A program made the translations under genes and the position numbers. This document shows positions 1 through 8,100 of a DNA stretch of 64,000 nt, piece by piece. Under the pieces are notes generated by a model. That model saw only the letters and a program-made list of their open reading frames with translations. It had not been told where the DNA came from and did not search any database. The stretch's first letter is position 1, and every line of letters begins with the position of its first letter. The stretch comes from Arthrobacter sp. Marseille-P9274 (GTDB lineage Bacteria > Actinomycetota > Actinomycetes > Actinomycetales > Micrococcaceae). The stretch lies in NCBI RefSeq assembly GCF_946892675.1, contig NZ_CAMPOV010000001.1:780033-844032 (forward strand). Direction: 5' to 3'.

Positions 1-2067
1 GGCCTAAACGAAGCCGTCGAGTACCACGTTGTCAATTCGCTCGGATGGCCGGCGCTGAGGCCTCTCCAACAGGCTGCCGTCGAGCCGATACGCTCAGGCG
101 ATGACTGCTTGCTCCTGGCTCCTACCGCCGGCGGCAAGACCGAGGCCGCGTTCTTTCCGTTGTTGTCCCAAGTGGTCGAGGAAAGCTGGCGCGGGCTTTG
201 CATTCTTTACATCACGCCGTTGCGTGCACTGCTAAACAATCTTCATCCGCGGCTTGAGGCCTACGCTGCCTGGACCGGGCACCGCGTCGGCTTGTGGCAC
301 GGCGACGTCGGGCCTACCCTACGCCGCCGGATGCTCAATGACCCGCCTGAGGTCCTTCTGACTACTCCTGAGTCGCTCGAAGCCATGCTGGTGTCGCGGA
401 GGGTGGATCACCGAGCCCTGTTCTCGAACTTACGGGCCGTCGTCATCGACGAAGTCCATGCGTTCGCCGGAGATGACCGTGGTTGGCATCTGCTCGCCGT
501 CCTGGAGCGTATTCAGCGCCTCGCTGACAAACCACTTCAGCGTATTGGCCTTTCCGCAACGCTCGGCAATCCGGACAGCATCCTTCGCTGGCTGCAAGGA
601 TCCGGCGTTGACAACGGCCGGCCGTCGAGAGTTATCGTCGAGGATCCAATCGCGAGTGCCCTGATGCCGGAAATAGTCCTTGACTATGTCGGTACGCTCG
701 ACAATGCAGCTGAAGTAATCTCCAGACTGCACCGGGGTGAAAAGCGTCTTGCGTTCTGCTCCTCGCGTTCAGATGCAGAAGAACTCGCTTATGCACTCCG
801 GCAGCGGAACGTCACAACATTCGTATCTCATGCATCCCTATCGGCGGATGAACGCAGGATCAGTGAAAGCGCCTTTGCCGAGTCGAGGGATTGTGTCATC
901 GTGTCTACTTCAACGATGGAACTGGGAATCGATGTGGGTGATCTGGACCGGGTCATTCAGATCGATTCGACGTGGACAGTATCTTCGTTCCTGCAACGTT
1001 TGGGACGGACAGGCCGTAGAACGGGCACCACACGCAACACGCTGTTCCTGACAACCACCCATGAGTCACTGTTGCGTGCTGCTGCCATTCTGCATCTGTG
1101 GTCGCAAGGCTTTGTTGAACCGGTTCTCCCCCCGCCGTCGCCCAACCATATAGCTGCTCAGCAACTGCTGGCCTTAGCCCTTCAGGAAAGCCAGGTTGGC
1201 GCTAATCGCTGGGCCCAGTGGTGGGGATCCTTACCGGTCATGGAGCAAGCCACAGAGATCCTGGAGTACCTCCGAAGTGCGGGATACCTGGAAACCGACG
1301 GGGGGATGTTGTTCATAGGTCCTGAAGCGGAGAAGAAATTCGGCCGGCGGCACTTTATGGACGTCCTCAGCGCGTTCACTGCCGCTCCTGAGCTCCGAGT
1401 CATCGCCGGTCAACGGGAGATTGGGTCTGTCTCTCCCCTGACGCTGGCACAGCGCAATACCAACGGCGAAGGCCTAAAGCTCCTCCTGTCAGGCCGGTCG
1501 TGGTGTGTGGAGGCCGTCGAGTGGGATAAGCACATCGTCCGTGTCAGTGAATTGAAGGAGAAAGGCCGCTCGAAGTGGGAAAGCGACCCGGTCCCTCAGT
1601 CGTTCGAACTGATGCAAGCTATGCGTAAGGTCCTGTTGGGCGCCACGCCGGATATCCAGCTCTCGAAGCGGGCCGTTCAACACCTGGCAGAAATCAGGGA
1701 CGAAGGCAGCAATTCCGTTGATGAGGCCGGGATAGTTGTTGAAAGAGGCGATAAGGAGCAGCGCGTCTGGACTTGGGCAGGTCTAAAGGCAAATCTCACA
1801 ATTCTCGCCGCACTAAACATCGAAGACTGCAAAGCCGATAACAGCAAGATCCGCCTGCCCTCCTGGGTACCACTGGATCAGGTGCGCGCGGCATCAAGTC
1901 GCGTGCACGACGCCTTCCCTGCGATAGCGCCTGACGCCGTTGAAGGTCTCAAGTTCTCTGCAGCGTTGCCTCTAGATCTTGCTGTCAGAACCTTGTCGAT
2001 CCGGACGAAAGACTCCGCCGCGGCAGCCGCAACGCTTGCACAGCCCAACGTCATGAGGCACCTCTGA
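1..2067 (+). CDS. Lhr-like superfamily 2 DEAD/DEAH helicase (5' partial)
   Basis: The reading frame is open from base 1, so the gene starts before the window; 688 residues are visible. A glutamine-rich Q-motif-like stretch precedes the Walker A motif APTAGGKT (about 119-142). The DEVH box lies near 447-458, SATLG near 555 and the arginine-finger motif QRLGRTGR near 993-1016. After the two RecA domains come a winged-helix segment and a small beta-barrel with the EIGSVSPL and LLLSGRSW signatures, which is the Lhr core layout. Lhr relatives are ATP-driven 3'-5' DNA or RNA:DNA helicases; many stand-alone ones sit in defence islands (BREX and others). The partner gene is probably outside the window on the left. 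It converges on the Nudix regulator with only 9 bp between stop codons. The helicase family is clear; the role is not. Confidence 0.85.
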   Translation, partial: GLNEAVEYHVVNSLGWPALRPLQQAAVEPIRSGDDCLLLAPTAGGKTEAAFFPLLSQVVEESWRGLCILYITPLRALLNNLHPRLEAYAAWTGHRVGLWHGDVGPTLRRRMLNDPPEVLLTTPESLEAMLVSRRVDHRALFSNLRAVVIDEVHAFAGDDRGWHLLAVLERIQRLADKPLQRIGLSATLGNPDSILRWLQGSGVDNGRPSRVIVEDPIASALMPEIVLDYVGTLDNAAEVISRLHRGEKRLAFCSSRSDAEELAYALRQRNVTTFVSHASLSADERRISESAFAESRDCVIVSTSTMELGIDVGDLDRVIQIDSTWTVSSFLQRLGRTGRRTGTTRNTLFLTTTHESLLRAAAILHLWSQGFVEPVLPPPSPNHIAAQQLLALALQESQVGANRWAQWWGSLPVMEQATEILEYLRSAGYLETDGGMLFIGPEAEKKFGRRHFMDVLSAFTAAPELRVIAGQREIGSVSPLTLAQRNTNGEGLKLLLSGRSWCVEAVEWDKHIVRVSELKEKGRSKWESDPVPQSFELMQAMRKVLLGATPDIQLSKRAVQHLAEIRDEGSNSVDEAGIVVERGDKEQRVWTWAGLKANLTILAALNIEDCKADNSKIRLPSWVPLDQVRAASSRVHDAFPAIAPDAVEGLKFSAALPLDLAVRTLSIRTKDSAAAAATLAQPNVMRHL

Positions 2068-2076
2068 CTTTGGGCC

Positions 2077-2769
2077 TTAGGGAAGCCTTATACGAAACAA
2101 CCTCGAGGGGCGGCCGCGGGCGCCGTCTGTCATTTCGCCCGTGGGGACGAGCTTGGGTTCCATGGCGCGGCGGAAGGTGTCGCGCTGCAGCTCCTCGCCT
2201 ATAACGGCCTGATGGATCATGCGCAGGTCGCGGAGAGTGAAAGCTCCTGTGAGCAGGCCCCCCGGGTCCGGCTCTGCAGCATAGGCGGCGCGGGCACGTT
2301 CGACAGCCTTGGTGACGATGGCGGGGTGGTCATACGGCAGGTCGGGAATCCGGTTGGCCACGGGCAGGAGTTTGACGCCCTCGGTGGCGAGGGCCGGCTC
2401 GAGTTCCTCCAGCGGCACGACATCCACGTGGGCGACGGAGAGGACCCAGCCGCGGGGATCGCGCTGCGGGTCATCGAAGACATGCAGCTGCTTTGGCTGG
2501 CGCCCGGAGACGTGGGCCTTCTCCCGCAGGGAGCGGAGGACGGCGTCGGCCAGCCGCTCCCCCTCGTGTAGGAACGTCCCTGGCAGGGCCCAGTCGTGCC
2601 CGGGCGCCTTGTCGTGCGAGACGGCCAGGACGCACAGTCCTTCGTTGGAAACTGTCAGTACCGCCGCGTCTACTGCTACCGAAGGGCGGGGATAGGCACT
2701 CAGGCTCTTGCCGGCGTCGTTAGTTGCTTCCACAGAATCAATTAGCTCACAGTTGCGCAAACTCTCCAA
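2077..2769 (-). CDS. nrtR: NrtR-type Nudix-domain transcriptional regulator
   Basis: It has an N-terminal Nudix fold starting at YPRPSVAVDAAVLTV, followed by a C-terminal winged-helix region (about residues 150-230), which is the NrtR architecture. NrtR proteins repress NAD-metabolism genes and release DNA on binding ADP-ribose or related nucleotides. The Nudix box is degenerate: where hydrolases have REUxEE this protein has RSLREK (about 79-84), and the first box glycine is replaced by T. It is therefore probably a sensor and not an enzyme. It is divergent from the ARPP-1 gene, with a palindrome in the 100-bp gap that is a likely operator for both directions. The start is uncertain: a TTG at 2769 is the longest option, and GTG codons lie downstream in frame. 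Confidence 0.8.
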   Translation of the reverse strand: MESLRNCELIDSVEATNDAGKSLSAYPRPSVAVDAAVLTVSNEGLCVLAVSHDKAPGHDWALPGTFLHEGERLADAVLRSLREKAHVSGRQPKQLHVFDDPQRDPRGWVLSVAHVDVVPLEELEPALATEGVKLLPVANRIPDLPYDHPAIVTKAVERARAAYAAEPDPGGLLTGAFTLRDLRMIHQAVIGEELQRDTFRRAMEPKLVPTGEMTDGARGRPSRLFRIRLP

Positions 2770-2774
2770 GCGCC

Positions 2775-2794
2775 CTACTCTCGAATAAGAGCAG
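2775..2794. promoter_or_regulatory. Candidate NrtR operator palindrome
   Basis: The sequence CTACTCTCGAATAAGAGCAG is an inverted repeat with 7-bp arms, a 6-bp spacer and one mismatch. It lies directly upstream of the regulator start and about 75 bp before the ARPP-1 start, where a divergent operator would be expected. Assignment to NrtR is inferred from position and symmetry only. Confidence 0.45.
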
Positions 2795-2869
2795 AAACGC
2801 TCAAAAGATTCGCCGCGGGGGATAGAACCTCAAAGCTGAGGAGAAAACCGGCGGCAGATTGGGGGAATC

Positions 2870-3754
2870 ATGAAGATCAACACTTTGCACATAGGGGCCG
2901 GAACCCGGCTCGGCCCGCTCACTCTCTTTCCGGTCTGGGCAGAAGGACGAGGCACCATCGGACTGGCAACCGGCGCGGCTGCGAACCTGGAGGTCACGGA
3001 GCTTGCCTCCGGCCCGCAGGTTTCCAAACTGACCGTCACCAACCGCGACACCCAGCCGGTCCTGCTGCTCGAAGGTGAGCTGCTGGAAGGCGGCCACCAG
3101 CACCGGGTCTGCGCCCGGGACATGATCCTGGCTCCGGGCGAAAGCCGCGACGTGGACACCTACTGCGTGGAGCAGGGCCGGTGGGGCGGCGCTTCGGCGC
3201 ACGGCCGGTCCGGACGGCGAGCCCCGCTGAACGTGCGGGCGGAACTGAATCGATCCGTCCGTGACCATGGGACGCAGGGCCGCGTCTGGGAACGGGTGGC
3301 CCGGTTCCAGGGCATGCACACCATGTCGGCCTCGGGCTCGCTGGTGGAGCACCTCGACGCCGGCACCCGTCACGCAGCCCTGAACCTGACGAAGCTGCCG
3401 GCACCGGTCGACGGCCAGCGCGGCGTCGTCGTTGGCTTTGGCGGCAAGGCCCTGATGCTGGAGCTCTTCGGCAGCCACAGGCTGTTTGCGCAGCACTACC
3501 GTTCCATGGTCGAGGCGGCGTGGCTGGACATCCAGGTCTCGGCCGGCCACGTGCCCAGCGTCGGGACGCCGGCGCAGTCGGCACGGGACCTGGCCGTCCG
3601 GGTGATGGAGCTCAGCCTCCCGCCACTCCCCCACGGCTTCGCCCAGAACGTCGGGCCGGTCGCGGTCAGCGGAATCTCGGCACCGGCCAAGACCGGTCCC
3701 GCCCTCGCACACTTGAGCGGCTGGGACACCCGCCACCCGATGATGGCGATCTAA
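2870..3754 (+). CDS. ARPP-1 domain protein (ADP-ribosylglycohydrolase/phosphatase-associated)
   Basis: This 294-residue soluble protein matches the ARPP-1 domain (ARG and Rhodanese-Phosphatase-superfamily-associated Protein). That domain was defined by comparative genomics as a companion of ADP-ribosylglycohydrolases and NrtR in NAD-utilising gene clusters. The N-terminal half reads as a beta-rich domain containing the family-like VLLLEGELLEGGHQHRV segment (about 63-80). The C-terminal half is mixed alpha/beta with no catalytic motif that I recognise. The ATG follows GGGGGAATC, a good ribosome site. It is the first gene of the + operon: the glycohydrolase-phosphatase gene starts 59 bp after its stop. 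No biochemical function is established that I know of; a role in ADP-ribose sensing or processing is inferred from context. Confidence 0.8.
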   Translation: MKINTLHIGAGTRLGPLTLFPVWAEGRGTIGLATGAAANLEVTELASGPQVSKLTVTNRDTQPVLLLEGELLEGGHQHRVCARDMILAPGESRDVDTYCVEQGRWGGASAHGRSGRRAPLNVRAELNRSVRDHGTQGRVWERVARFQGMHTMSASGSLVEHLDAGTRHAALNLTKLPAPVDGQRGVVVGFGGKALMLELFGSHRLFAQHYRSMVEAAWLDIQVSAGHVPSVGTPAQSARDLAVRVMELSLPPLPHGFAQNVGPVAVSGISAPAKTGPALAHLSGWDTRHPMMAI

Positions 3755-3813
3755 CCGCCGCCGCTCACCTCATCTCCTCAAACCCGCAGTACCCCCTAGC
3801 CTTTGGAGGCCCT

Positions 3814-5304
3814 ATGAACCTAAACTCCCTGCAGAACGACCGCGCCGCCGGCGTCCTGGTCACCCTCGCCGCCGGCGACGCCTTGGGCGCCGGCTACGAA
3901 TTCGGGCCGGCCCTGCCGGACAGCGCGCCGGTCAGCATGAAGGGCGGCGGACCGTTCGGCTTCGCCCCCGCCGAGTGGACGGACGATACGTCCATGGCGA
4001 TCGTCATCGCCGAGTCCCTGCTCGAGGCGGCCGGTGACGGGCGCGGCTTGGACGAGCCGACCAAGGGCGCGATGGCGCAGTCCTGGTCCGAGTGGGCGCG
4101 TGCCGCGAAGGACGTTGGCGTGCAGACCAGCTCGGTGCTGGGCCGCGCACGGCAGGCTGCCGCCACCGGCGGCCGCTCCAGCATCACGGCCGCCGACGCC
4201 TACGCCGCGTCCGAGCAGGTCCACCTTTCCTCCGGCCGGTCCGGCGGCAACGGCTCTCTCATGCGCACCGCTCCCCTGGCTCTGGCCTTCCTCGGCGCCG
4301 AACCGGCAGCGCTGCGGGACGCGGCGGTCGAGGTCAGTGCCCTGACCCACTTCGACCCCGAAGCCGGCGAAGCCTGCGCGCTCTGGTGCCTGGTCATCCG
4401 TCACGCGGTCCTCACCGGCGAACTCGATATTCGCGTCGGGCTGGAGTTGTTACCCGAAGACCGCGCCGTCCTCTGGGCGGGACGGATCGAGGCAGCCGAA
4501 GTTAAGTTCCCGCGGGACTTCACCCGCAACGGCTGGGTCGTCGAGGCGTTCCAGGCCGCATGGTCCGCAATAACGACGACGGCGGGCGCGGCTTCCGGTC
4601 CGGCCCACCTGCGTGCCGCCCTGGAGGCAGCGGTCCGCGGCGGCAACGACACCGACACGGTGGCCGCGATCGCCGGCGGACTGCTCGGCGCGGCCTACGG
4701 CTACACCGCAGTGCCGTTCGAATGGCGCCGAAAGCTGCACGGCTGGCCCGGATACACGGCGCGCGACCTGCAGCGGCTGGCCCTCCAGCTGGCCCGCGGC
4801 AAGGGGCGTACCGAGGGAAGCTGGCCCGACCTGCCGGTCTTCGACAACTCCGCCTACATCAGCCCGACGCGGACCGAGGTCGCCGAGCACCCGCTGGACT
4901 CGGGCGTGCTCCTCGGCGGCGCCCCGGCCCTGTCCCGGACCGACTACGACGCCGTCGTCTCCCTCTCCCGCGTCGGCACCGCCGAAACGCACGTGGACCC
5001 TGCCGACCACGCCTCTTTCTGGCTGCTGGACGAAGCAGGCGCTGACTCCAATGCGCATCTGGAATACGTGCTCCAGGAAGCCGCTGCCGCCGTCGCACTC
5101 TTCCGATCCGAAGGAAAGCGCGTGCTCCTGCACTGCGTCCGGATGGAAAGCCGTACTCCTACCGTTGCCGCCATCTACGGTGCCCTCATGACCGGCATGA
5201 CCCCCGAGGAAGCCCTCGATAAGGTCCGCGAGGTCTTGCCCAACGCCCGCCCGAACCACGGCTTCCGCCAAGCGCTCCGCCGGCTCTCACTGGAAGATCA
5301 GTGA
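3814..5304 (+). CDS. ADP-ribosylglycohydrolase fused to a dual-specificity-type Cys phosphatase
   Basis: This 496-residue two-domain protein starts at the ATG at 3814, which follows GGAGG with good spacing. Residues 1-320 form a DraG-type ADP-ribosylglycohydrolase: GDALGAGYEFG near 20, the metal-binding WTDDTSMA near 54, GGNGSLMR near 143 and GGNDTDTVAAI near 276 are all present. This domain should cleave ADP-ribose from a macromolecule or small molecule with two Mg ions. Residues about 365-496 form a rhodanese/phosphatase-superfamily domain with the P-loop HCVRMESRT (near 438-446) holding the nucleophilic Cys and the Arg. Linking both activities suggests a product such as ADP-ribose-1''-phosphate, or removal of ADP-ribose and phosphate in sequence. 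The next gene overlaps its stop codon (GTGA). A decayed copy of the last 130 codons lies at 14.7 kb. Confidence 0.88.
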   Translation: MNLNSLQNDRAAGVLVTLAAGDALGAGYEFGPALPDSAPVSMKGGGPFGFAPAEWTDDTSMAIVIAESLLEAAGDGRGLDEPTKGAMAQSWSEWARAAKDVGVQTSSVLGRARQAAATGGRSSITAADAYAASEQVHLSSGRSGGNGSLMRTAPLALAFLGAEPAALRDAAVEVSALTHFDPEAGEACALWCLVIRHAVLTGELDIRVGLELLPEDRAVLWAGRIEAAEVKFPRDFTRNGWVVEAFQAAWSAITTTAGAASGPAHLRAALEAAVRGGNDTDTVAAIAGGLLGAAYGYTAVPFEWRRKLHGWPGYTARDLQRLALQLARGKGRTEGSWPDLPVFDNSAYISPTRTEVAEHPLDSGVLLGGAPALSRTDYDAVVSLSRVGTAETHVDPADHASFWLLDEAGADSNAHLEYVLQEAAAAVALFRSEGKRVLLHCVRMESRTPTVAAIYGALMTGMTPEEALDKVREVLPNARPNHGFRQALRRLSLEDQ

Positions 5305-5666
5305 GAGCAAACCGGGAACGTGCCTGCCCGCACTGCGGGGGCCAGCGGCAGGACCGCTTGGTCCCGCGGAACTATCTGTGCGCGGCGTGCCAGGGCCCGG
5401 CGACGGATGTGCTGGGGCGCAAGGTGCGGCTGTTCAACGGGTTGGACAACGTTTCCGGCGTCCTCAGCGCGTCCGGCCTGGGCGCCGACCACGAGGACGG
5501 GACCGCCTGCGCGGAAGTGGTCGCCCGCAGTATCGCTTACGTGAATGGCACCGCCTACCGCCCCTGCGAAGGCCGGTTCGGCCGCGCGTTCCTGTCGCCG
5601 CTGCCCGAACCCGCGCCGCAGGCCTCAGTGACGGAGCTGCACCCGGAGAAGATGGACCTGTACTGA
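5301..5666 (+). CDS. Zinc-ribbon protein of the ADP-ribose operon
   Basis: This 121-residue protein begins with a GTG overlapping the stop of the glycohydrolase-phosphatase gene by 4 bp, so translation is coupled. It opens with a four-cysteine zinc ribbon (CPHC at residues 9-12, then CAAC about 15 residues later). A compact domain with LFNGLDNVSG and ARSIAYVNG follows, and the family is not known to me. Zinc ribbons of this kind commonly bind nucleic acid or serve as structural tags. Coupling suggests a stoichiometric partner or target of the upstream enzyme. I do not recognise the C-terminal domain. Confidence 0.65.
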   Translation: MRANRERACPHCGGQRQDRLVPRNYLCAACQGPATDVLGRKVRLFNGLDNVSGVLSASGLGADHEDGTACAEVVARSIAYVNGTAYRPCEGRFGRAFLSPLPEPAPQASVTELHPEKMDLY

Positions 5667-5708
5667 GGGACCGCGACGGCCCTCCCCGTACCTTGTGGAA
5701 GGAATCAT

Positions 5709-5978
5709 ATGACCGATGATCTAAGCCGTCCGGGCGATGCATTCATGTCCCGGGAGGAAGAGACCGACATCGAAACCCGCGCCGTACTAGGGCATGCGGA
5801 GACGACGACGGGCCAGCTGCTCGAAAAGTACGAGCAACTGCTGGAGCTCCAGAAAACCCGCCCCCAAGACGTTCCTCCGGGCGCGCTCGAGGCGCTCGAC
5901 GAGAAGCTCCAAGAGCACCTCGAGTGGATGAAGCCGTACGGGCTGGTCGCCGACGAGGATGCTCCCCGCCCGGACTGA
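5709..5978 (+). CDS. Small acidic helical protein of unknown function
   Basis: This 89-residue, strongly acidic protein is predicted to be mostly helical (ETTTGQLLEKYEQLLELQKT, then ALDEKLQEHLEWMK). An ATG follows GAAGGAATCAT. It lies 42 bp after the zinc-ribbon gene and 113 bp before the NERD-helicase gene, so it probably belongs to the same transcript. There is no signal peptide or membrane segment. The sequence is too short and biased for a family assignment. Being small and acidic, it could be an inhibitor or adaptor, but nothing in the sequence shows that directly. Confidence 0.55.
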   Translation: MTDDLSRPGDAFMSREEETDIETRAVLGHAETTTGQLLEKYEQLLELQKTRPQDVPPGALEALDEKLQEHLEWMKPYGLVADEDAPRPD

Positions 5979-6091
5979 TGGCGCCACCGCCTCGGACTGC
6001 TTGGCCTGCTGGGAGCAGGGAACGGGCCACGGTACGGTGGAGGCACACGTGCCGGGCCAGACTTCCGGCCGTCAGGATCGGGGGGTCGAAA

Positions 6092-7795
6092 ATGCGGTGC
6101 ATTCCGGAGGAGCCGGAGTTCAGCGAGGGGCAGTCGGCGGAGAAGGCCGTCTGGGAGAAGCTGCGCAGTTGTCTGCCCGACGACGTCGTCCTGGCCCACT
6201 CGGTGCAGGTCCGGCACGGGCGGGCCGAGCACGAGATCGACCTGCTGGTGCTGTGGCCCGGCATAGGGCTGGCCGCGATCGAGGTTAAGGGCGGGCTCGT
6301 CAGCATAGAAAACGGGCAGTGGTACCAGTCCGGCGGCAAGGACGGAAGGCGCTGCATCCAGAGTCCGGTCGCGCAGTCGCAGAGTTCGGCCCACGCCTTC
6401 AAGGCGTGGATCGGCGACCAGCTCGGCACTCCCCTGACCAGCCGCTTCGCCTACATGGTGTGCCTGCCCTACACGCACGTGCCCGCGGACTGGACCATGG
6501 CTGGGTGCCTGCGCTCCCTGGTTCTGGACGAAGGAGACCTGAATAACCCTGCCGAACAAATACGGCGCGCCATCGAGCAGGAAGGCAGCGGCGCCAGCCA
6601 GCTGGCGTCGTCGTACGCCGACCGCGTGGCCGCCAAGCTCGCCGGCACGCTGCAGCCCGACGAGGGGCCGCGCCTGAGCAGCCAAGAGCAGGAAGACGAT
6701 CAGGAGCGTTTGACTGCACAGCAGGCAGTTCTGCTATCGGCTACGCGGGATATTTCTCGCATCCGGTTCTCCGGCGGAGCAGGCAGTGGCAAGACCTGGT
6801 TGGCGGTGGAGAAGGCCCGCCGGTTGTGCCGCCAAGGCAAGCGCGTAGGCCTCTTTTGCTACAACAAGGGCCTCGGCCAGTACCTCCAGCACCAGGTGTC
6901 CGGTTGGCGGCATGCCAAGCCGGTGTTCGTGGGCGAATTCCACGAATATGTCCGCTCTCTAGGAGTGCCGGACGGCGACGGCCAAGCCTACTTCGACGTG
7001 GAGATGCCGCGCCTGCTCAGGGAAACCGCCGCCCTGCTGCCGGAACGGGACAAGCTCGACGCCGTCGTCGTCGATGAAGCGCAGGATTTCGCTCCTCTGT
7101 GGTGGGAAGCGTTGCTGGCCTGCCTGAAGGATCCTGCGTCGGGCGAGGTCTACGCCTTCATGGACGACCAGCAGGATGTCTACCGGCGCTGGGATGAGGC
7201 CGCCGTCGGCGCCGCCTTGGGCGCGGTGGATCTGGTGCCGATCCGGATCGACGACAATCTGCGCAACACCCGGCGCATTGCGGAAACCTTCGGCGTGTTC
7301 GTCGGCGAGCCCTTCAAGCCAAAGGGAAGTACCGGACTGCCCGTGCGGTTCGTCAGCTGTGCTACCGCGGACGCGCTGGATGCGGCCGGGGACTGCGTGG
7401 ACGCACTCATCGGCGAGGGCTGGGCCAGCAACCAGATCGCACTGCTGACCACCCGGAGCCGGCATCCCGAGCACCAGAGGCATTTCGAAGAGGGGACCGT
7501 CCCCGAATACTGGCGGGAGTTCCACGCCAACGAGGCCGAGTTCTACGGGCACGTGCTGGGCTTCAAGGGTTTGGAGCGCTCGGTCGTTGTCCTGTGCGTC
7601 AACGGGTTCAAGGAAGCCGCCCGCGCGCCGGAGCAGCTGTATGTGGGGCTGTCCCGGGCCCGCAGCCTGCTGGTCGTCGTCGGCGACCCGGCCCTGCTTG
7701 AGAAGGCCGGCGGAGCGCGGCTGGCCGCCGAACTAAAGCGCGCCGAGGCCTGGGACCCATATATGGAACCCGCTGTGGACATGGTGGCCGGATAG
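6092..7795 (+). CDS. NERD-domain UvrD/Rep-like helicase
   Basis: This 567-residue protein starts at the ATG at 6092. Residues about 15-125 are a nuclease-related (NERD) domain: HEIDLLVL followed by GLAAIEVKGG gives the D...ExK pattern of the PD-(D/E)XK fold. Residues 215-560 are a superfamily 1 helicase core: Walker A FSGGAGSGKT near 224-233, Walker B VVVDEAQDF near 325-333, FKGLERSVVVL near 490 and YVGLSRARSLLVVVG near 517 (motif VI). NERD-helicases are thought to process damaged or foreign DNA and recur in defence islands. It sits between the ADP-ribose module and the AddAB-like pair. The ATG is favoured over upstream in-frame starts because similarity begins just after it and GGGGGTC precedes it. 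Confidence 0.85.
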   Translation: MRCIPEEPEFSEGQSAEKAVWEKLRSCLPDDVVLAHSVQVRHGRAEHEIDLLVLWPGIGLAAIEVKGGLVSIENGQWYQSGGKDGRRCIQSPVAQSQSSAHAFKAWIGDQLGTPLTSRFAYMVCLPYTHVPADWTMAGCLRSLVLDEGDLNNPAEQIRRAIEQEGSGASQLASSYADRVAAKLAGTLQPDEGPRLSSQEQEDDQERLTAQQAVLLSATRDISRIRFSGGAGSGKTWLAVEKARRLCRQGKRVGLFCYNKGLGQYLQHQVSGWRHAKPVFVGEFHEYVRSLGVPDGDGQAYFDVEMPRLLRETAALLPERDKLDAVVVDEAQDFAPLWWEALLACLKDPASGEVYAFMDDQQDVYRRWDEAAVGAALGAVDLVPIRIDDNLRNTRRIAETFGVFVGEPFKPKGSTGLPVRFVSCATADALDAAGDCVDALIGEGWASNQIALLTTRSRHPEHQRHFEEGTVPEYWREFHANEAEFYGHVLGFKGLERSVVVLCVNGFKEAARAPEQLYVGLSRARSLLVVVGDPALLEKAGGARLAAELKRAEAWDPYMEPAVDMVAG

Positions 7796-8100
7796 GAGCG
7801 AGGGGACCCTCAGCCGGTTATCCGGTAGGTGGACTCCGAGCGTGACGAGCTGGTGCCAGAGCCCGTAATAGTTGGTGCGGCCGTCCATTTCCGCGACGGG
7901 TCCACCGTCGGCGGGGCTCAGTCCAAACGCACGAGGGCAGCGGCCAAAAGTGTCCGAAGCAGGTGTCACAGTGATAGCACCAAGAGCCGGCGCCGCGGTT
8001 GGGGGAACCGCCGGTCCAGGCACCGACCGTGGTAGAACGATTCAGGAACTGACCCCCGCTCCGCCATGGCGGCGCCGGGGGCTCGTTAGCAGGGGGAATG
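7796..8100. other. Intergenic leader before the AddB-like gene
   Basis: This 305-bp gap holds no convincing gene. Short open frames on both strands lack ribosome sites and family-like sequence. The downstream end contains the hairpin listed separately. A promoter for the AddB/AddA-like pair is expected here, but no consensus -35/-10 pair stands out. Confidence 0.5.
8053..8081 (+). promoter_or_regulatory. Strong nested stem-loop in the leader of the AddB-like gene
   Basis: An outer CCCCCG/CGGGGG pairing surrounds the perfect 12-bp palindrome CCGCCATGGCGG. The structure ends about 20 bp before the start codon. In RNA it would form a very stable hairpin close to the ribosome site, so it could be an attenuator, a processing site or a protein-binding site. 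No T-run follows. Confidence 0.45.

Noticed and set aside
7733-8023. 96-codon reverse frame between NERD-helicase and AddB-like genes
   Set aside because: It overlaps the conserved end of the helicase gene antisense and has no ribosome site.
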